Shown: piece by piece, positions 37,651-49,695 of the stretch
Layout: each line of letters starts with the position of its first letter
Position numbering within the stretch: position 1 is the first letter of the stretch
Assembly (NCBI GenBank): GCA_035771175.1
Contig: CM069602.1
Coordinates: forward strand, 9,861,501-9,925,500
Direction: 5' to 3'
DNA: 64,000 bases
Origin: Paratinospora sagittata
Lineage: Eukaryota; Streptophyta; Magnoliopsida; Ranunculales; Menispermaceae
The notes under the pieces: model-generated
The model's input: the letters and a program-made list of their open reading frames with translations, nothing else
Told to the model about the DNA's origin: nothing
Databases searched by the model: none
Program-made: the position numbers and the translations under genes

Positions 37651-39164
37651 ACATATCATAATGAGGGGGAGAATTAAAAGAGGAGTTATTCTTTTAGGAC
37701 TATACTCTTTTTCCCTTTGCTATGGTTTTGTCCCAATGAGTTTTCCTAGCAAGGTTTTTAATGAGGTAATCCTAAACAATATAAGACTCCTTGAGAATTG
37801 TACTCTTTTTCCTTCACTAGTTTTTTTTCCCATAGGGTTTTATCTAGTAAGGTTTTAACGAGGCATATTCTCATATATGGAGGATATTTAAAGGGGGAGT
37901 GTTATAAATGTGTTGAATGCCCATCCTATAACCTCCAATTTCAATGCTTGTAATCCCTATATTTAAATCCTATAACCTCCAAATTAATGAGATTATTTGA
38001 TTGCTCTTAATTGTATTAAATATATTGTGTTAATGAGTATTGTAACCCCTATACCAAAAAGTCTATATAAAGGGGTCTTGAATCTCAATGTAATCATCAA
38101 CAAAGACCGCAAGTTCTCTAATATCTACAAACTATTCTCTCTAGATTCTCTAGCTTTAGTTTAGTTTAATATTTGTTTTATTTTAGTTTTCCTTTATTTT
38201 ATAATAAGGTGAAATTATTTTTATTCTATCCCACCTCACCTCCAGCATGGAATTGAGACTAAAAATAGTCTAATTTCATTCAATCTTCATTACCAAACAA
38301 CCCCTTAGAATTTAATGGAGCGACTGTTGGAAAGTTTATTAAATGGAAATTATATTTGTAACGGTTTAAATTTAATTGAGTTTTAAATTCGAATTAAATT
38401 AGAAAATTTGTTATTTGTTTTAAATTGAGTTAAAATTAGTAACAGTTAAATAATTTAATTGAGTTTTAAATTTGAATTAAATTGAAAAAACCATTATATG
38501 GTTTTAATTCGTAATGTTTGAGGTTATTTAGTGCTTTTAATGAGGACATTAAGAGCATCACCCCCTTCTATTAGTATAAAAAGGGGTGTCTTCCCTCATT
38601 TTGAACACACTAATTCTCAGAGTTTCTATTACTTCTGAAATTCTCTTTTTCCGCTCTAGTTCTTCTTTTTGGTTATGATGTGTGTTGGTTTGTGGCGATA
38701 GTCTTCTGCAAAGCTCAGTTCGCCCAAGTAGTGACGAGTTGCTAGTTAGCTACTTATTTATCGTTGTATATTGTGAGACGGATGCCGATCTACCTTTTGC
38801 ACCAACGTGAGGGGCGAATCTGTTTCAAGGACATTGTGTATTACACAAGCTTTGGTTCCATCTTGCTCAACCTATGCTCTACTGAATTTGGTTTATTTCT
38901 GAACTTATTATGTTATTGGTTATAAACATATTGTTGTTTGAGTTTTATTGTTTATGTTAATATTATTTTATTTATTTATTTATTTGTCCTTATATTATTG
39001 CTAACAACTTAAAACATATTTTCAAAGGACAAGCAAGTTATTAAATTGATATTGATTATTTTTTCCCACAAATAATACTCTGCATTTATATTTTTTTTTT
39101 GTAAAAATAATATATATTTGTTTTGCGCATATATTACTTTTAAGAAAAATAATATTATGCACAT

Positions 39165-39405
39165 TATTTTTTTTTTGGAAATAATGTTTTGATTAGATCT
39201 ATTATTTTTTGAATAGTTGTATAGGAAAATATTATTTTAGTAGAAAATTAATATTTTGCCAGATTCACATTATTTTATTTTTTTAAAATTGTGAATATTC
39301 TTTTTTGGAAATAATGTTTTGATTAGATCTATTATTTTGAAAAACAAATTGAATAGTTGTATAGGAAAATATTATTTTGGTAGAAATATAATATTTTCCC
39401 AAATT
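39165..39405. repeat. Tandem duplication of about 130 bp in the copia-2 leader
   Basis: GGAAATAATGTTTTGATTAG followed by ATCTATTATTTT and GAATAGTTGTATAGGAAAAT occurs at about 39177 and again at about 39307, with a few changes and a short indel. It lies between the 5' LTR and gag. Confidence 0.75.
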
Positions 39406-40564
39406 CTTTAAAAAAATATTATTATCTTTTAAAAAATAATATTTTAATCACAAAGCTCATTATAATGATTTTTCATTGGTTTCACCAATTATGTTGGATT
39501 GACCTGCTCAATACTAAATGAGTCTTGTCTTAAGTAACGTTAAACAGTGACCAGAAGGCAACTTAGTTACTCTAGAAGACGTGGTTTTTAAGAGAGACCT
39601 TGTCTAGTGCATGTAATTCCACCACTTAGCCTGCAACACTAGTTGATTAGATCAAGAATTCAAATTTGAGGCCATTGGAAGCAATCTTCAAAGAGCTATC
39701 TAAATTATAATGTTTTTGACTTTCAAAATTTATTTTTGTGTTTACAGAAATGGCAAGTGACTCTGTCGTGAACCATAAATGAATACTGTTGTGTCCTAAG
39801 TGTCAAACCCTTCCGTGGTTCAAGTGCCAACTGCTACGACTGTACCGAAAACGCATACTGTTAATCATAGCAAAAAGCTGGAGAAATTCAGTGGACTGAA
39901 TTTCAAAGAGGTGGCAATAAAAGATGTTATTCTATCGGACCACCTTGAATCTTGTGAGATTCTTAACTGAAGATGCACCAAAACACAAAGAAAATGATGA
40001 GCATGATATCCCAGTCATCAATGTCATTGATGTTTGGAAGCATTATGATTTCCTGTGTCAAAATTATGTGATGAATGGTCTCACTGATTCCTTATACAAG
40101 GTGTATAATGAAAAGAAGACGGCAAAGGAACTGTGGGAGTGTGACGTCCCAAAAATTATTTCATCTAGCCCATAACCCAATTGCATTTTGCCCAAACTTT
40201 ATGTGTTGCCATGATATGTTTGGTGTTTGTTTGATGATTGTTTAATGTTTGTATAGTTGATGCTTGATAATGTATATAAATATGTGTATCATAAATTGTA
40301 TATGGGTCATGTTAAATTAAAGTATAATGCATATGTTATTATTTATGCATGGGCCCATTAAACCATGAATTGATATGGGTTAGGATTGATTGAATAAAAG
40401 GATAAATGAGAATGAAAATTTGGTGTATTAAATGGATTGAACATTTAAAATACATGGAAGCATGAGATTGGTTAAAGTACATGTGATTGGTATGGGTAGT
40501 ATGAGACCAACACATGTGAAGGTTGGTGCATGAAAGTGGACAAGTGTCCCATGCCCACTTCTCT

Positions 40565-40720
40565 AATCCAAGAATGTGCTAGAAAGTGAGGTGAGTGGAG
40601 GAGAGAATCCAAGAATGTGCTAGAAAATGAGGTGAGTGGAGGAGAAAATCCAAGAATGTGCTAGAAAGTGAGGTGAGTGGAGGAGGGAATCAAGGAAGTG
40701 CTAGAAAGAGGTGAGTGGAG
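40565..40720. repeat. 41-bp tandem repeat, about 3.7 copies
   Basis: Unit: AATCCAAGAATGTGCTAGAA, then AGTGAGGTGAGTGGAGGAGAG. The last copy is shortened. It lies near the 5' part of solo LTR C. Confidence 0.85.
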
Positions 40721-40902
40721 AGAAAGGAACAAAAGAAGAGAAAGAAAAGAAGAGAAAGGAAAGAAGAAGAGAAAGAAGGAGGGTGTTGCAGGAGGAAGAT
40801 CTCTGCGACATTTTCTTCAAAGAGCTAGATCTTTGGGATATATGGTCAGATTGAGCTCAAAATTTTTCAGCAAGTTCGTAGCTTATGGTTATTGATTCTG
40901 GT

Positions 40903-41265
40903 CGGTGGAGATCTTGATCAGAGGTTTCGTCTAAGAGATCTAACCTCTCAAACAAGGCTGGTCGGAAAGTCTGGATTTCTCGCACTGTTTCGCTCAAACT
41001 TGTCGATCTCCTTAATCTACCGTTGGATGGATATAAAATTTGGGTATGTAGTGTACAACTGATATTTCTACATTCTGAACGGTGGAGATCTTGATTAGAG
41101 GTTTTTTCTGAGTGATCTAACCTCTGAAACAAAGCTGGTCGGAAAGTCTGGATTTCTCGTACCATTTCGTTCAAACTTGTAGATATCCTCCATCTACCGT
41201 TGGATGGATATCAAATTTGGCTATGTAGTTTATAATGATACTTATGTATTCTGAACGGTGGAGAT
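40903..41265. repeat. 177-bp tandem repeat, about 2 copies
   Basis: Units start CGGTGGAGATCTTGAT at 40903 and 41080; a third begins near 41256 (CGGTGGAGATGTTT) and decays. Shared internal blocks are GATCTAACCTCT and GGTCGGAAAGTCTGGATTTC and CTACCGTTGGATGGATAT. Confidence 0.85.
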
Positions 41266-43640
41266 GTTTATGCGTTTAGTATTTTGTGTGATATAGTCAT
41301 CTGAGTTTGAGTATTTGCAGCAGGAAAGGAGAAATTGTCTGATTAGAGACTTGTTCATCAAAGATACTTATCTTTTTGGTCCACCGTTGGATTGGGCTGA
41401 TATTTGGACAGAAGGTTTGTTTCTTCACATAATTCAATCTGTACGGTTGATTTTGTGATTACATATTTTTGTTGGTAGATTGATACATCTGAACAGAATA
41501 CTAAATGAAGAATTGGTAGGGTTGCTTGTATTAGACCTAAATTGAGAATATGAACTTAGACCTTTCCAAATAGCTTGCATATCAACTATGTTGACCTAGT
41601 TGTCATTGTTGATGAAACCATGATGCAAAATCAGTGATATACATGGTTGAACATGGTGACCTAGTGTAAATCGGCAATATGGCCTAAGTATGGAAAATTT
41701 CATATTTTAGGGATTTTGATGCTCTTGGCCTAAAATCATTGAATTGATGCAACTTATGTTTAATTAAGCATAATTAGAGTTGATTATGCTACTGATTTGG
41801 TGGTTGTGACCATATCATGGGTTAGGCCTACTTGTATCAAGTGACCCAATTTGGGCATGTTTATGCCTAAGTAATTGAAAATCAGTATTTTTAATTAATA
41901 GAATGGTTTATGTATGAGAACTATGCATTAGAGGCCTAAGTCATATGATTTGAGTTGAATGATGGGATTAGATGGGATTTAGGCCTATTGTTTATATGTG
42001 GGCTGATTTAGGGTTGATGTGTAATGTCTATGTGATTGAACATAGAAATTGATGTATGGTAGGATGTTGATGTATGTTTCAGGATCTTGATTGGGTTGAT
42101 TCGGTTTGGTGGTCGTGTGTGGTTAAATACTCTCGCGAGGCTTGGTTGTGAGTAGACTTCATTTATGATTATATCTTTTATGTCATCATATCACTTATAT
42201 ATTGTATGTTGAAAGCATGAATGTGTTCTAATGTTTTGAATGACACATTGATTTGAGAAGACCTTATGACTTTGGTTGGGCCCATCTATCTGGCTAATAG
42301 GGGGACTTAACCTTGTCATAGGAGGGTTTTAGGAAAGGAAGAGATTGGGGTCAACGGTACGGTGAAATAGACGTGCACTAGTAACCCAATGCATGTGGAA
42401 TGTGGATCCAAATTGATAAGCTTTTACTTGCATCGAACTTATTTTAAATGTTTGATATCTATATGTTATGAGCTTTTAATCATGCTACACATTGACATGC
42501 ATACATGATATTTATTGATGAGTATTGATAGCATATTTGAATTCTATTCACTCGGCACCGTTGGCTCACCCTCATTTTCCTCTTTTAGGTCCTTCTGTCC
42601 CGAATAAGGGCAAAGGAGTAGTTATATCTTGAGGGCCTTGCCTGCGAGAAAATCCAAAGCCTCGATGTGAGTTGAGAGGCATTTTGATTGAATTGTGTTT
42701 TAAATTATGAAGTATTATATTTTGGATTATGTAATTATAATACTTACCACATTGTAGTATGGGTGAGTTGGGACTTGTTGGATAGACCATGTAGGCATAT
42801 GACGGTTTTTATTTGTACCCACAATTTTGGACTTTATGTGTATGTCAATTTTAATGGACTGTAGGGATTATGATTTTATTTATGGATCATTTTTATGGAC
42901 TATCTCTTGTCTTGGATGATTAATACGGTGGGTAATTTTGTTTAGTACCTTTTGATATTATGTCATTGTTTGAGATAAGGCTCGTAGGGTCTCAACCACC
43001 TCACGGGAGTTGAGGAGTGGTCGGAGATGCTTACGCCGGGCGTCCCGTCCCGGCATTCCGCACGCCATTCCCTGAGGGGTTGGTGGTCCGGGGTGCAGGG
43101 TCGCCACAGGGAGTCTCTAGATCGAAAGTATAAAACTGAGGATGCTGGGTCTAAGAAATTTGTGACGGGCCGCTTCCCAAATTATAAAATGGTCGACTCC
43201 AAAACTAGGATCATTCAAGTCCAAGAGATCCAAGTGATCCTGCATGAGATTCATGCTGAGGGGATGATATTGAGTGAAACCTTCCATGTAGCTGCTATTA
43301 TTGAGAAGCTACCACCTGCATGGAAAGATTTCAAAAACTACCTTAAGCATAAGCGAAAGGAGATGAGCATTGAAAATCTGATTGTTAGACTTCGTATTGA
43401 ATAAGACAATAGAGGATCTGAGAAAAAGGGGGTTACTGCTATGGCCAAGGCAAATGTTGTGAAACATGTTAAGAGTTCCAAAGCCAAGAAGAACAAGTAT
43501 GGCCAAGGGTCCAAACTAGGACCTAAATGAGGTATTTCCAAGAAACCAAAATTTCAAGGAAAATGCTTCAATTGTGACAAAATAGGTCACAAAGCTACTA
43601 AATGTAGGTTGCCAAAAAAAGAATAAAAACAAAGAAGCTA

Positions 43641-43986
43641 ATGTGGTGGGCAACATTATTCACGATGTTTCTGAGATAAGCCTATCTGTTGTCGTTTTTG
43701 AAGTGAACCTAGTCGGGTCAAACCCAAACGAATGGTGGATTGATATCGGTGTAACTCGACATGTATGCTCTGACAAAGGAGTGTTCACTTCCTTCGACCC
43801 AAGTGAAAATGAGGAGATGTTTTTCATGGGAAACCCTGCTACGTCTGAGATCAAGGGCTAAGGCAAAGTTATCTTGAAGGTGACCTCTAGAAAAGTGATG
43901 ACTCTAAACAACGTCTTGTATGTGCCGGAAATCCAAAAGAACTTAGCGTCTGGTTCACTGCTGAATAAGCATGGATTATGTCTAGT
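43641..43986 (+). pseudogene. Copia-2 protease region
   Basis: Contains EWWIDIGVTRHVCSDKGVF. The retropepsin active site is normally D-T/S-G-A; here it is D-I-G-V, so the catalytic Thr/Ser is replaced. A stop follows at 43859. The frame continues with [20 protein letters not shown] up to the insertion point in TTTTG (43987-43991). Confidence 0.8.
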
Positions 43987-44402
43987 TTTTGTGTAATACC
44001 CTGTATTTCACAAAAAAGAAAAAAAAAATTTACTATTTGGGCAACGCTAGAACGTTCAGGCGCATGACAGAACGTTCAGGCGCATGCCAAAACGTTCAGG
44101 CGCATGCCAGAACGTTCAAATTGTATTAACTATATATCTAAGACAACTACATATGATTTTTATATAGTTTAATTTCAAATAGTTGATTTATGGAAACTAT
44201 AATGTTATGATTAAATATGTCTATACATTCCTATGTGAATACGACATATATACATCAGATTACTAATGAAGAAATTTTTATGATGGCATAAACATCAAAA
44301 GAAAACTAGAAAATAATATCTAGCAGACAAGACATAAATCTTAAAAATGTTAGGAATATATTTTGTGTCTTTCACAAATTTATTTTCCTTTCAGCAAAAA
44401 AA

Positions 44403-46418
44403 ATGGCCTCAAGGGAAGGAGCCACTTCCACTAGCAAGGAACCAATTCCCACTAGACTAACGGAATTGTCCAAAAGAGAGGTTATGACTATGAGGAGCAT
44501 CGACAATAGAGATCTCCGCCTCCGCCCAATCTTTCAAGACAAACTCGCAACACTGGATTGGTTAAATATAACCAAAGTCGAGGGTCAAGTCTCTTACAAC
44601 TTGGTGAGATCCTTCTATGAAGCCATGAATTGCGTGGGACTTCACGGAGATGAGATCAGCCCTATTTTGGAGACAACAGTCATGGGAACGAAAATTCCTA
44701 TCAACATCGAGATTATTGCTCGACTTTTGGAGATTCCGATTGAGGAGAGGATTATTGATCCACATGAACCCCAGACAGTTGCAGAGATCGCAGAATCTAA
44801 TAAACAATTGTTCAATTCCCTCGCCAAAGAGCCATACACTCAATCAACGTACACCAACCTCTCAAACAATCATCTTAAACCATCTCTTGCCCGCCTCGGA
44901 AAGATTGTATACGACAACATCTTGCCAGAAAGGGGGACTAGAGGCACTATGTCAAGGGCTCAACTTCTTATGTTATACTGCATAGAGAAGAAAATTATGG
45001 TCTCCCTACCTCACATTATTATCCAACAAATGTTGAGGGTGATACAACACCCTTTGAGAAAAGAATTCTTCGGCTACGGAGTCTTGATTATGAGGATACT
45101 ATCTGAGGCAAACGTCGCCACTTTCGATGGAACGTCAAAGCTCATCACTGAACCAGTTACAACATCCTCTATCTTCAAGACATATGGCACAAGTAGAGGG
45201 GTAACTGACGAAGAGGTATTCGGCACGACAATAAGAAATGTCGAAAGAATGAGAGACAAGCATGGGCGTTGCCTTCACAAATGTTGACGCAAACTGCCCG
45301 TCAGAGAAGGCCCAAATAATGATTCAAATCCAAATCCTACATCAGACCCAACCCCAAATAGTGATCCAACCGATCGACTACTCACTGATGAAGAGTTATA
45401 TGCCACACTAAATCAACCTACACAAAGTCATGATAGACAAGGTATGCCAGAAAATCCACCAACTTGGAACGTGCCCACTCAAGGTACCACTTCGTACCAA
45501 AGACTTCCAACTCCTACGGTACAGTATCAGCCAGTTCCACAAGTTGTTGTGAACCAACCACAACAATATTGGGTGCCACCAAATCTTGGAGGACAAAACA
45601 TCCCAATAAGCCCATTGTTTCAAACTTTTTCACCACAACCAAATCCACATATCCAAGGGGTTCCAGTTAGGGGATCGTCGCACAATCAAAATAACTACCT
45701 TCCACCTATGAACCAATACTTTTCCCCAATGTCTACGGCCTACCCTTCACCTACGGGACAAACGACCCATCAACCACCAATGGGACAACCGACTAACCTA
45801 CTTGAACGGTTAGATGAAATGGCATCCACTATTGCTGAACTGAGAAAGAGCCACAATAATATATTAACCCGCTTGCAAAACTCCGACGCAGAGCGTGCAA
45901 ACTCTCAACCTTCTGTTAGTAGTCGTTCTGTATGTAGCAGTAGATCTCGAAGGAGCGGTAGTAGGCAAGAAAGTCAATTAATTACTGAGATGCACTGTTC
46001 GAGGTACGCTATGCATCCTGGGGGTGACAAGATGTACAAGGATGTCAAGCGACAATTCTGGTTTTCTGGAATGAAGACGGCCATTACAGACTTCGTCGCT
46101 CGATGTCTCGTTTGCCAGAAAGTTAAGGCAGAACGAAGACTTCCCTCTGGACTTCTCCAGCCGTTACCTATTGGAGAATGGAAATGGGAGAACATCGCAA
46201 TGGATTTTGTCACGTCCTTATCTCGCAACAATAAAGGGCAAGATGCTATATGGGTTATCATTGACAGACTTACAAAGTCTGCACACTTCTTGCCAATAAA
46301 GATCACGGATAATCCCGCCAACCTTGCAGAACTATATGAAAGAGAGATCGTATGCCTTCATGGCATACCACTCACGATCGTCTCTAATCGAGACCCTCGA
46401 TTCACATCAAACTTTTAG
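44403..46418 (+). pseudogene. Chimeric ORF: putative plant transposon protein domain joined to gypsy integrase
   Basis: One reading frame with a single internal stop (TGA 45285-45287). Residues 1-294 (MASREGATSTSK...) resemble the plant family called putative plant transposon protein: LVRSFYEAMNCVG, IPINIEIIARLLEIP, LLMLYCIEKKIMVSLPHII. A Pro/Gln-rich stretch follows (45288-45780), then a coiled-coil-like piece (LLERLDEMASTIAELRK) and a Ser/Arg-rich piece (SVCSSRSRRSGSR). At about 45975 it passes in frame into a Ty3/gypsy integrase: the H2C2 finger (HPGGDKMYKDV, CLVCQKVKAE) and the rve core (MDFVTSLSRN, IIDRLTKSAHFLP). It ends at TAG 46416-46418, before the third catalytic residue; the frame goes on. 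Family assignment of the first part is from memory of its pattern. Confidence 0.65.
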
Positions 46419-46827
46419 AAAAGCTTCCAGAGTAGAATGGGTTCTAAGATCACTATGAGCACAGCCTTCCACCCTCAGACTGATGGGCAGTCAGAGCGGC
46501 TTATCCAAATCTTAGAAGACATGTTACGATGCTGCATTTTGGACTTTAATGACGGATAGGCAAAATATTACATACAACAACAGCTACCAAACTAGTATTG
46601 GCATGGCACCATACGCGGCTCTCTATGGTCGGCCTTGCAGATCTCCGGTATGCTGGTTAGATATGGCAGATCGACCGCAGTTAGGCCCTGAACTAGTTCA
46701 AGAGACTTTTGAGAAGATCACACTCGTAAAGGAACAACTTCTTGTTGCACAAAGTCGACAGAAGAGCTATGCTGACAAGCTGAGACAACCTCTAGAATTT
46801 GATAAGGGGACTTTGTTTTTCTGAAAG

Positions 46828-49046
46828 TGTAACACCCCGTAAATTTACTTAAATACATACGTTGACGTACACGTATATCGAGATATATAATATACGTATT
46901 TTTACGTAGGAGCTAACTATACGCTTGATAATACATGTATTTTATACGTAGGAGTCAAATATACGTGTGTATGAGTAGTAAAGAAAGAAGATGATTAATT
47001 TATGGGGTTGGTTAATTAAATATGTGAATTGAGTGTATAGAAGAAGAAAAAGAGGAATAAATGAAGAAAAAAAATAAAATAATAATTAATTACGGAACAG
47101 TACCATGAACAGTACTTGTATGTATTAAATAAAAAAAAGAAAAAAAAATTAAAACGAACGAAAGTTGCAGAGAGGAAGAACCGAGAAGATGAGAAGAAGA
47201 AAAAAGAAAGAACGCGGGATTCACGTCTAATCGGGCCTCGCGGTAAGTGATTTTCACTCACTTTCTTCGTAAAATTACTATCTAAGCTAGATGTAACGAT
47301 TCTAGCGGAGTAATTTTGACTGTGGGAGCCGTTTTACGGCATTTTGACAAATTGGGGTTTTGACCCAATGTGAATGAAAATCCGCTAAAAAGGTAGAAAA
47401 ACACCCCTTAGACGGTAGGGACCCCGAATATGTGGTTAGATTCCATTTCATGAGTTTTAGAGACCGTTTGACAACTTTAATACAATTTACATGTTTCGAA
47501 TGAATAGTACTATAAACAGTAATGTGAATAGTAAACAGTGATGTAAATAGTGAATAGTGATGTAAACAATAATATGAATAGTAAATAGTGATGTGAATAG
47601 TAACAATAATGTGAATAGTAAACAGTGATGTGAATAGCACTATGAACAGTGATGTAAACAGTGATATAAATAGTACGATGAACAGTAATGCGAACAGTGA
47701 TGTAAATAGTACTATAAACAGTGATGTGAATCCAATGAAACACCTGTTTGAGATCATAGAATTGTAGAGAATTGAATTCCGGACGTTTCGATGCTAAGAT
47801 TGTGATTTTTGGATATGATTTGATAGTTTTAATAACTAAGTATATGGTATCGTGAAAATAGGATTTGGAAATCTATTTTCACTGTTCTTTCTTGTGGAAA
47901 TATCTAGATTGATCACAGAAACAATATAGTAGTTTCTTCAACTGCTTATGAGTCCTAAATGGATTTATTATTCGTGATTTGAAGTGAGTTGAGAAATTTA
48001 AGATGTAAATAGATATGAATACATGAAATTGAATTATGGAGTGATTGTGACAGGTTAAATTAGTTGGATTTAATTTGGAGCTGGACTCGAAAGCGACGAT
48101 GATTGGGTTTAAGTTGAACGTGTTGTACTGTGAGTATAATTTTCTTGATTTGGTTCTTTTATGGCATTATACGCATATAAAATGTTTGATTGTATGCATG
48201 TGATAGTTATATATAATGCATTGAGTTTTATTGATCATGCAAACTGATTTTAGAAATTGGAGTTTGTAATGATGTCATTTCGTTAGGAATTAGACCCGGA
48301 TGAGGTTTTGCGAGTCCTTATTGTCAGTAGGTCTGTCCTAACAAGGGTTGCGATCCTTGAAATGACTGTGAATTGGGTAATGAGAGGCTGTGGCTACCTT
48401 GTAACGGCCATACAAGGGTTAGACTCGCTCTCTTGCCTTGCGGAAGAGGGAGATTGTGCATTGTGTTATGGAAAACTCATGAAATTTATGTTGTTGACAT
48501 GTATAATATATTCGTTGAATGTTGCATGTGTTGAATAAGTGTTTGAAATGATTTTAAATGTCATATTTCTCTAAATGTATATAATTGTCATCTCAAGAAC
48601 TATATTCACTGAGCTGTTGTTTGCTCACTCCATTTCCTCCAATATTTCAGGTATTGAGTTGAAAGGAAAAGGAAAATCCGTGAGTAATAATCACGTGAGC
48701 CTTCGCCTAGTATGTGTATGTATGCTTGGAGGAAATAGCTTTTGTTATTTTGATATGTGTACTTATCACACATTATATATATGTATTATCATCTAGATGG
48801 GATGTGTGGGCATATATATATTGGATGATGAAATGAAAATGGGATGTGTGAATGAATGAAATGAGTATAGAGATCTATATTGGATTTGATTTGTGGTATA
48901 TTAGGAAAAAAATTTCTGTAAATTTTGGGAAGGATTCTGAGACTACGTGAAGGCTGACAGTGTATTATATACTGTATATGGGTATGTACAGTGTATAGTA
49001 TACTGTGCCGGTCATGACATCAGCCTACGTCAGGGGCGTCGTGATA
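46828..49046 (+). mobile_element. Solo LTR B (gypsy-type, 2219 bp)
   Basis: Begins TGTAACACCCCGTAAATT and ends GGCGTCGTGATA. A perfect 5-bp duplication of integrase sequence, GAAAG (46823-46827 and 49047-49051), flanks it. It belongs to the same family as solo LTR A and aligns with it at both ends, with indels between. A minisatellite-like expansion lies at 47496-47730. Confidence 0.92.
47496..47730. repeat. Degenerate short-period tandem repeat
   Basis: Repeated words GTGATGTAAATAGT, GTAATGTGAATAGTA and AACAGTGATGTGAATAGT, with a period of roughly 12-15 bp, for about 235 bp. The homologous position in solo LTR A (near 35060) has only about one unit (GAATGAACAGTGACGTGG). Confidence 0.8.
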
Positions 49047-49695
49047 GAAAGTCCAGCCCACAGGAGGTGTCAAACGTTTTGGGATCAAAGGCAAGCTCTC
49101 CCCGCGATATATCGGTCCATTTCAGATCATTGAACGTATTAGCAAACTTGCTTATCGTCTGTCCCTTCCATCGTCCATGCCTAAGGTTCATGACGTTTTT
49201 CACGTATCTATGCTTCGCAAGTATCGTCCTAATCCTTCGCATATCATCCCTTTAGTCGAGGTTCGGGTTGAGGAAGGAAATAAGTATCAAGAGAGAGCGA
49301 TATAGATTTTAGATAGAAAAACTCAAGAACTACGGCGACATAGCATACCACTTGTGAAAGTGCTCTGGGATCACCACGGCATAGAGGAAGCAACTTAGGA
49401 ACTAGAAGCAACAATTAAACAGAAATACCCTGAATTGTTTTCTAGTACCAACTGATGATGTGATACATTGTATTATTTTCACTTATCCATCACAGGATGA
49501 AACATTGTTTACACCTATCTTGATACATTGTTTCACTTCAATAACTACGCAGATGTCTGCAAAATAATATCAATGGATATAGTGATGCACACATACAGTG
49601 GCCTCCTTCGCAACCTGTGGCTACTTCTCAAGCAGATAACCCTCATCACTACTTGACTTGATTTCGAGGGCGAAATCCCTTTAAGGGGGGTAGAG

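Larger units (their letters stand above)
29616..38206 (+). mobile_element. Copia-1, degenerate Ty1/copia retrotransposon
   Basis: LTRs 29616-29799 (184 bp) and 37900-38206 (307 bp), both starting TGTTATAAATGTGTTGA and ending TTATAATA. A 5-bp target duplication AGGTG flanks the element (29611-29615, 38207-38211). The primer-binding region CGTTATTAGCATGA follows the 5' LTR directly, and the polypurine tract AAAGGGGGAG precedes the 3' LTR. Domain order is gag, PR, IN, RT, RNase H, which is copia. The 5' LTR has lost about 122 bp relative to the 3' LTR, including its TATA box. A gypsy-type solo LTR splits the RT. Every frame carries stops. Confidence 0.92.
29318..38313. mobile_element. MITE-like element split by copia-1
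   Basis: The left part (29318-29615) starts GGTCAGATTGGTGCTAGAAT. The right part (38212-38313) contains CCCACCTCACCTCC and ends ATTACCAAACAACCCC. Joined, they match the layout of the element at 10203-10566. Copia-1 occupies 29616-38206, inserted at AGGTG. No ORF belongs to the MITE itself. Confidence 0.5.
40140..43108 (+). mobile_element. Solo LTR C (gypsy-type, 2969 bp)
   Basis: Begins TGTGACGTCCCAAAA and ends GGGTCGCCACA. A perfect 5-bp duplication of copia-2 gag, GGGAG (40135-40139 and 43109-43113), flanks it. It contains a 41-bp tandem repeat (about 40565-40720) and a 177-bp tandem repeat (about 40903-41265). No retroviral domain is inside. It is a different family from solo LTRs A and B. 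Confidence 0.9.
39755..43640 (+). pseudogene. Copia-2 gag, split by solo LTR C
   Basis: The first part (to 40139) contains KLEKFSGLNFK, VWKHYDFLCQNYVMNGL and ends KTAKELWE. The reading resumes at 43114 with [17 protein letters not shown], then [20 protein letters not shown]. The CCHC knuckle CFNCDKIGHKATKC lies near 43567-43608. Frameshifts occur before 39924 and stops at 43402 and 43528. Confidence 0.85.
46419..49454 (+). pseudogene. Rest of the gypsy integrase, split by solo LTR B
   Basis: After the stop, [20 protein letters not shown] (catalytic Glu in the SER motif) continues in frame to 46548. The next frame gives TSIGMAPYAALYGRPCRSPVC and SYADKLRQPLEFDKG, up to the insertion at GAAAG. 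After 49046 it resumes with a GIKGKLSPRYIGPFQIIERI-like segment, MPKVHDVFHVSMLRKYRP and a degenerate chromodomain-like tail (VLWDHHGIEEAT) to a stop near 49453. This is the standard C-terminus of plant gypsy polyproteins. Confidence 0.85.

Noticed and set aside
40857..41174. 105-codon minus-strand ORF with internal repeats
   Set aside because: Its repetition comes from the 177-bp tandem repeat in solo LTR C; no domain.
47302..47757. 151-codon minus-strand ORF rich in Ile, Thr, Phe and Leu
   Set aside because: It is a translation of the short-period repeat in solo LTR B, not a protein.
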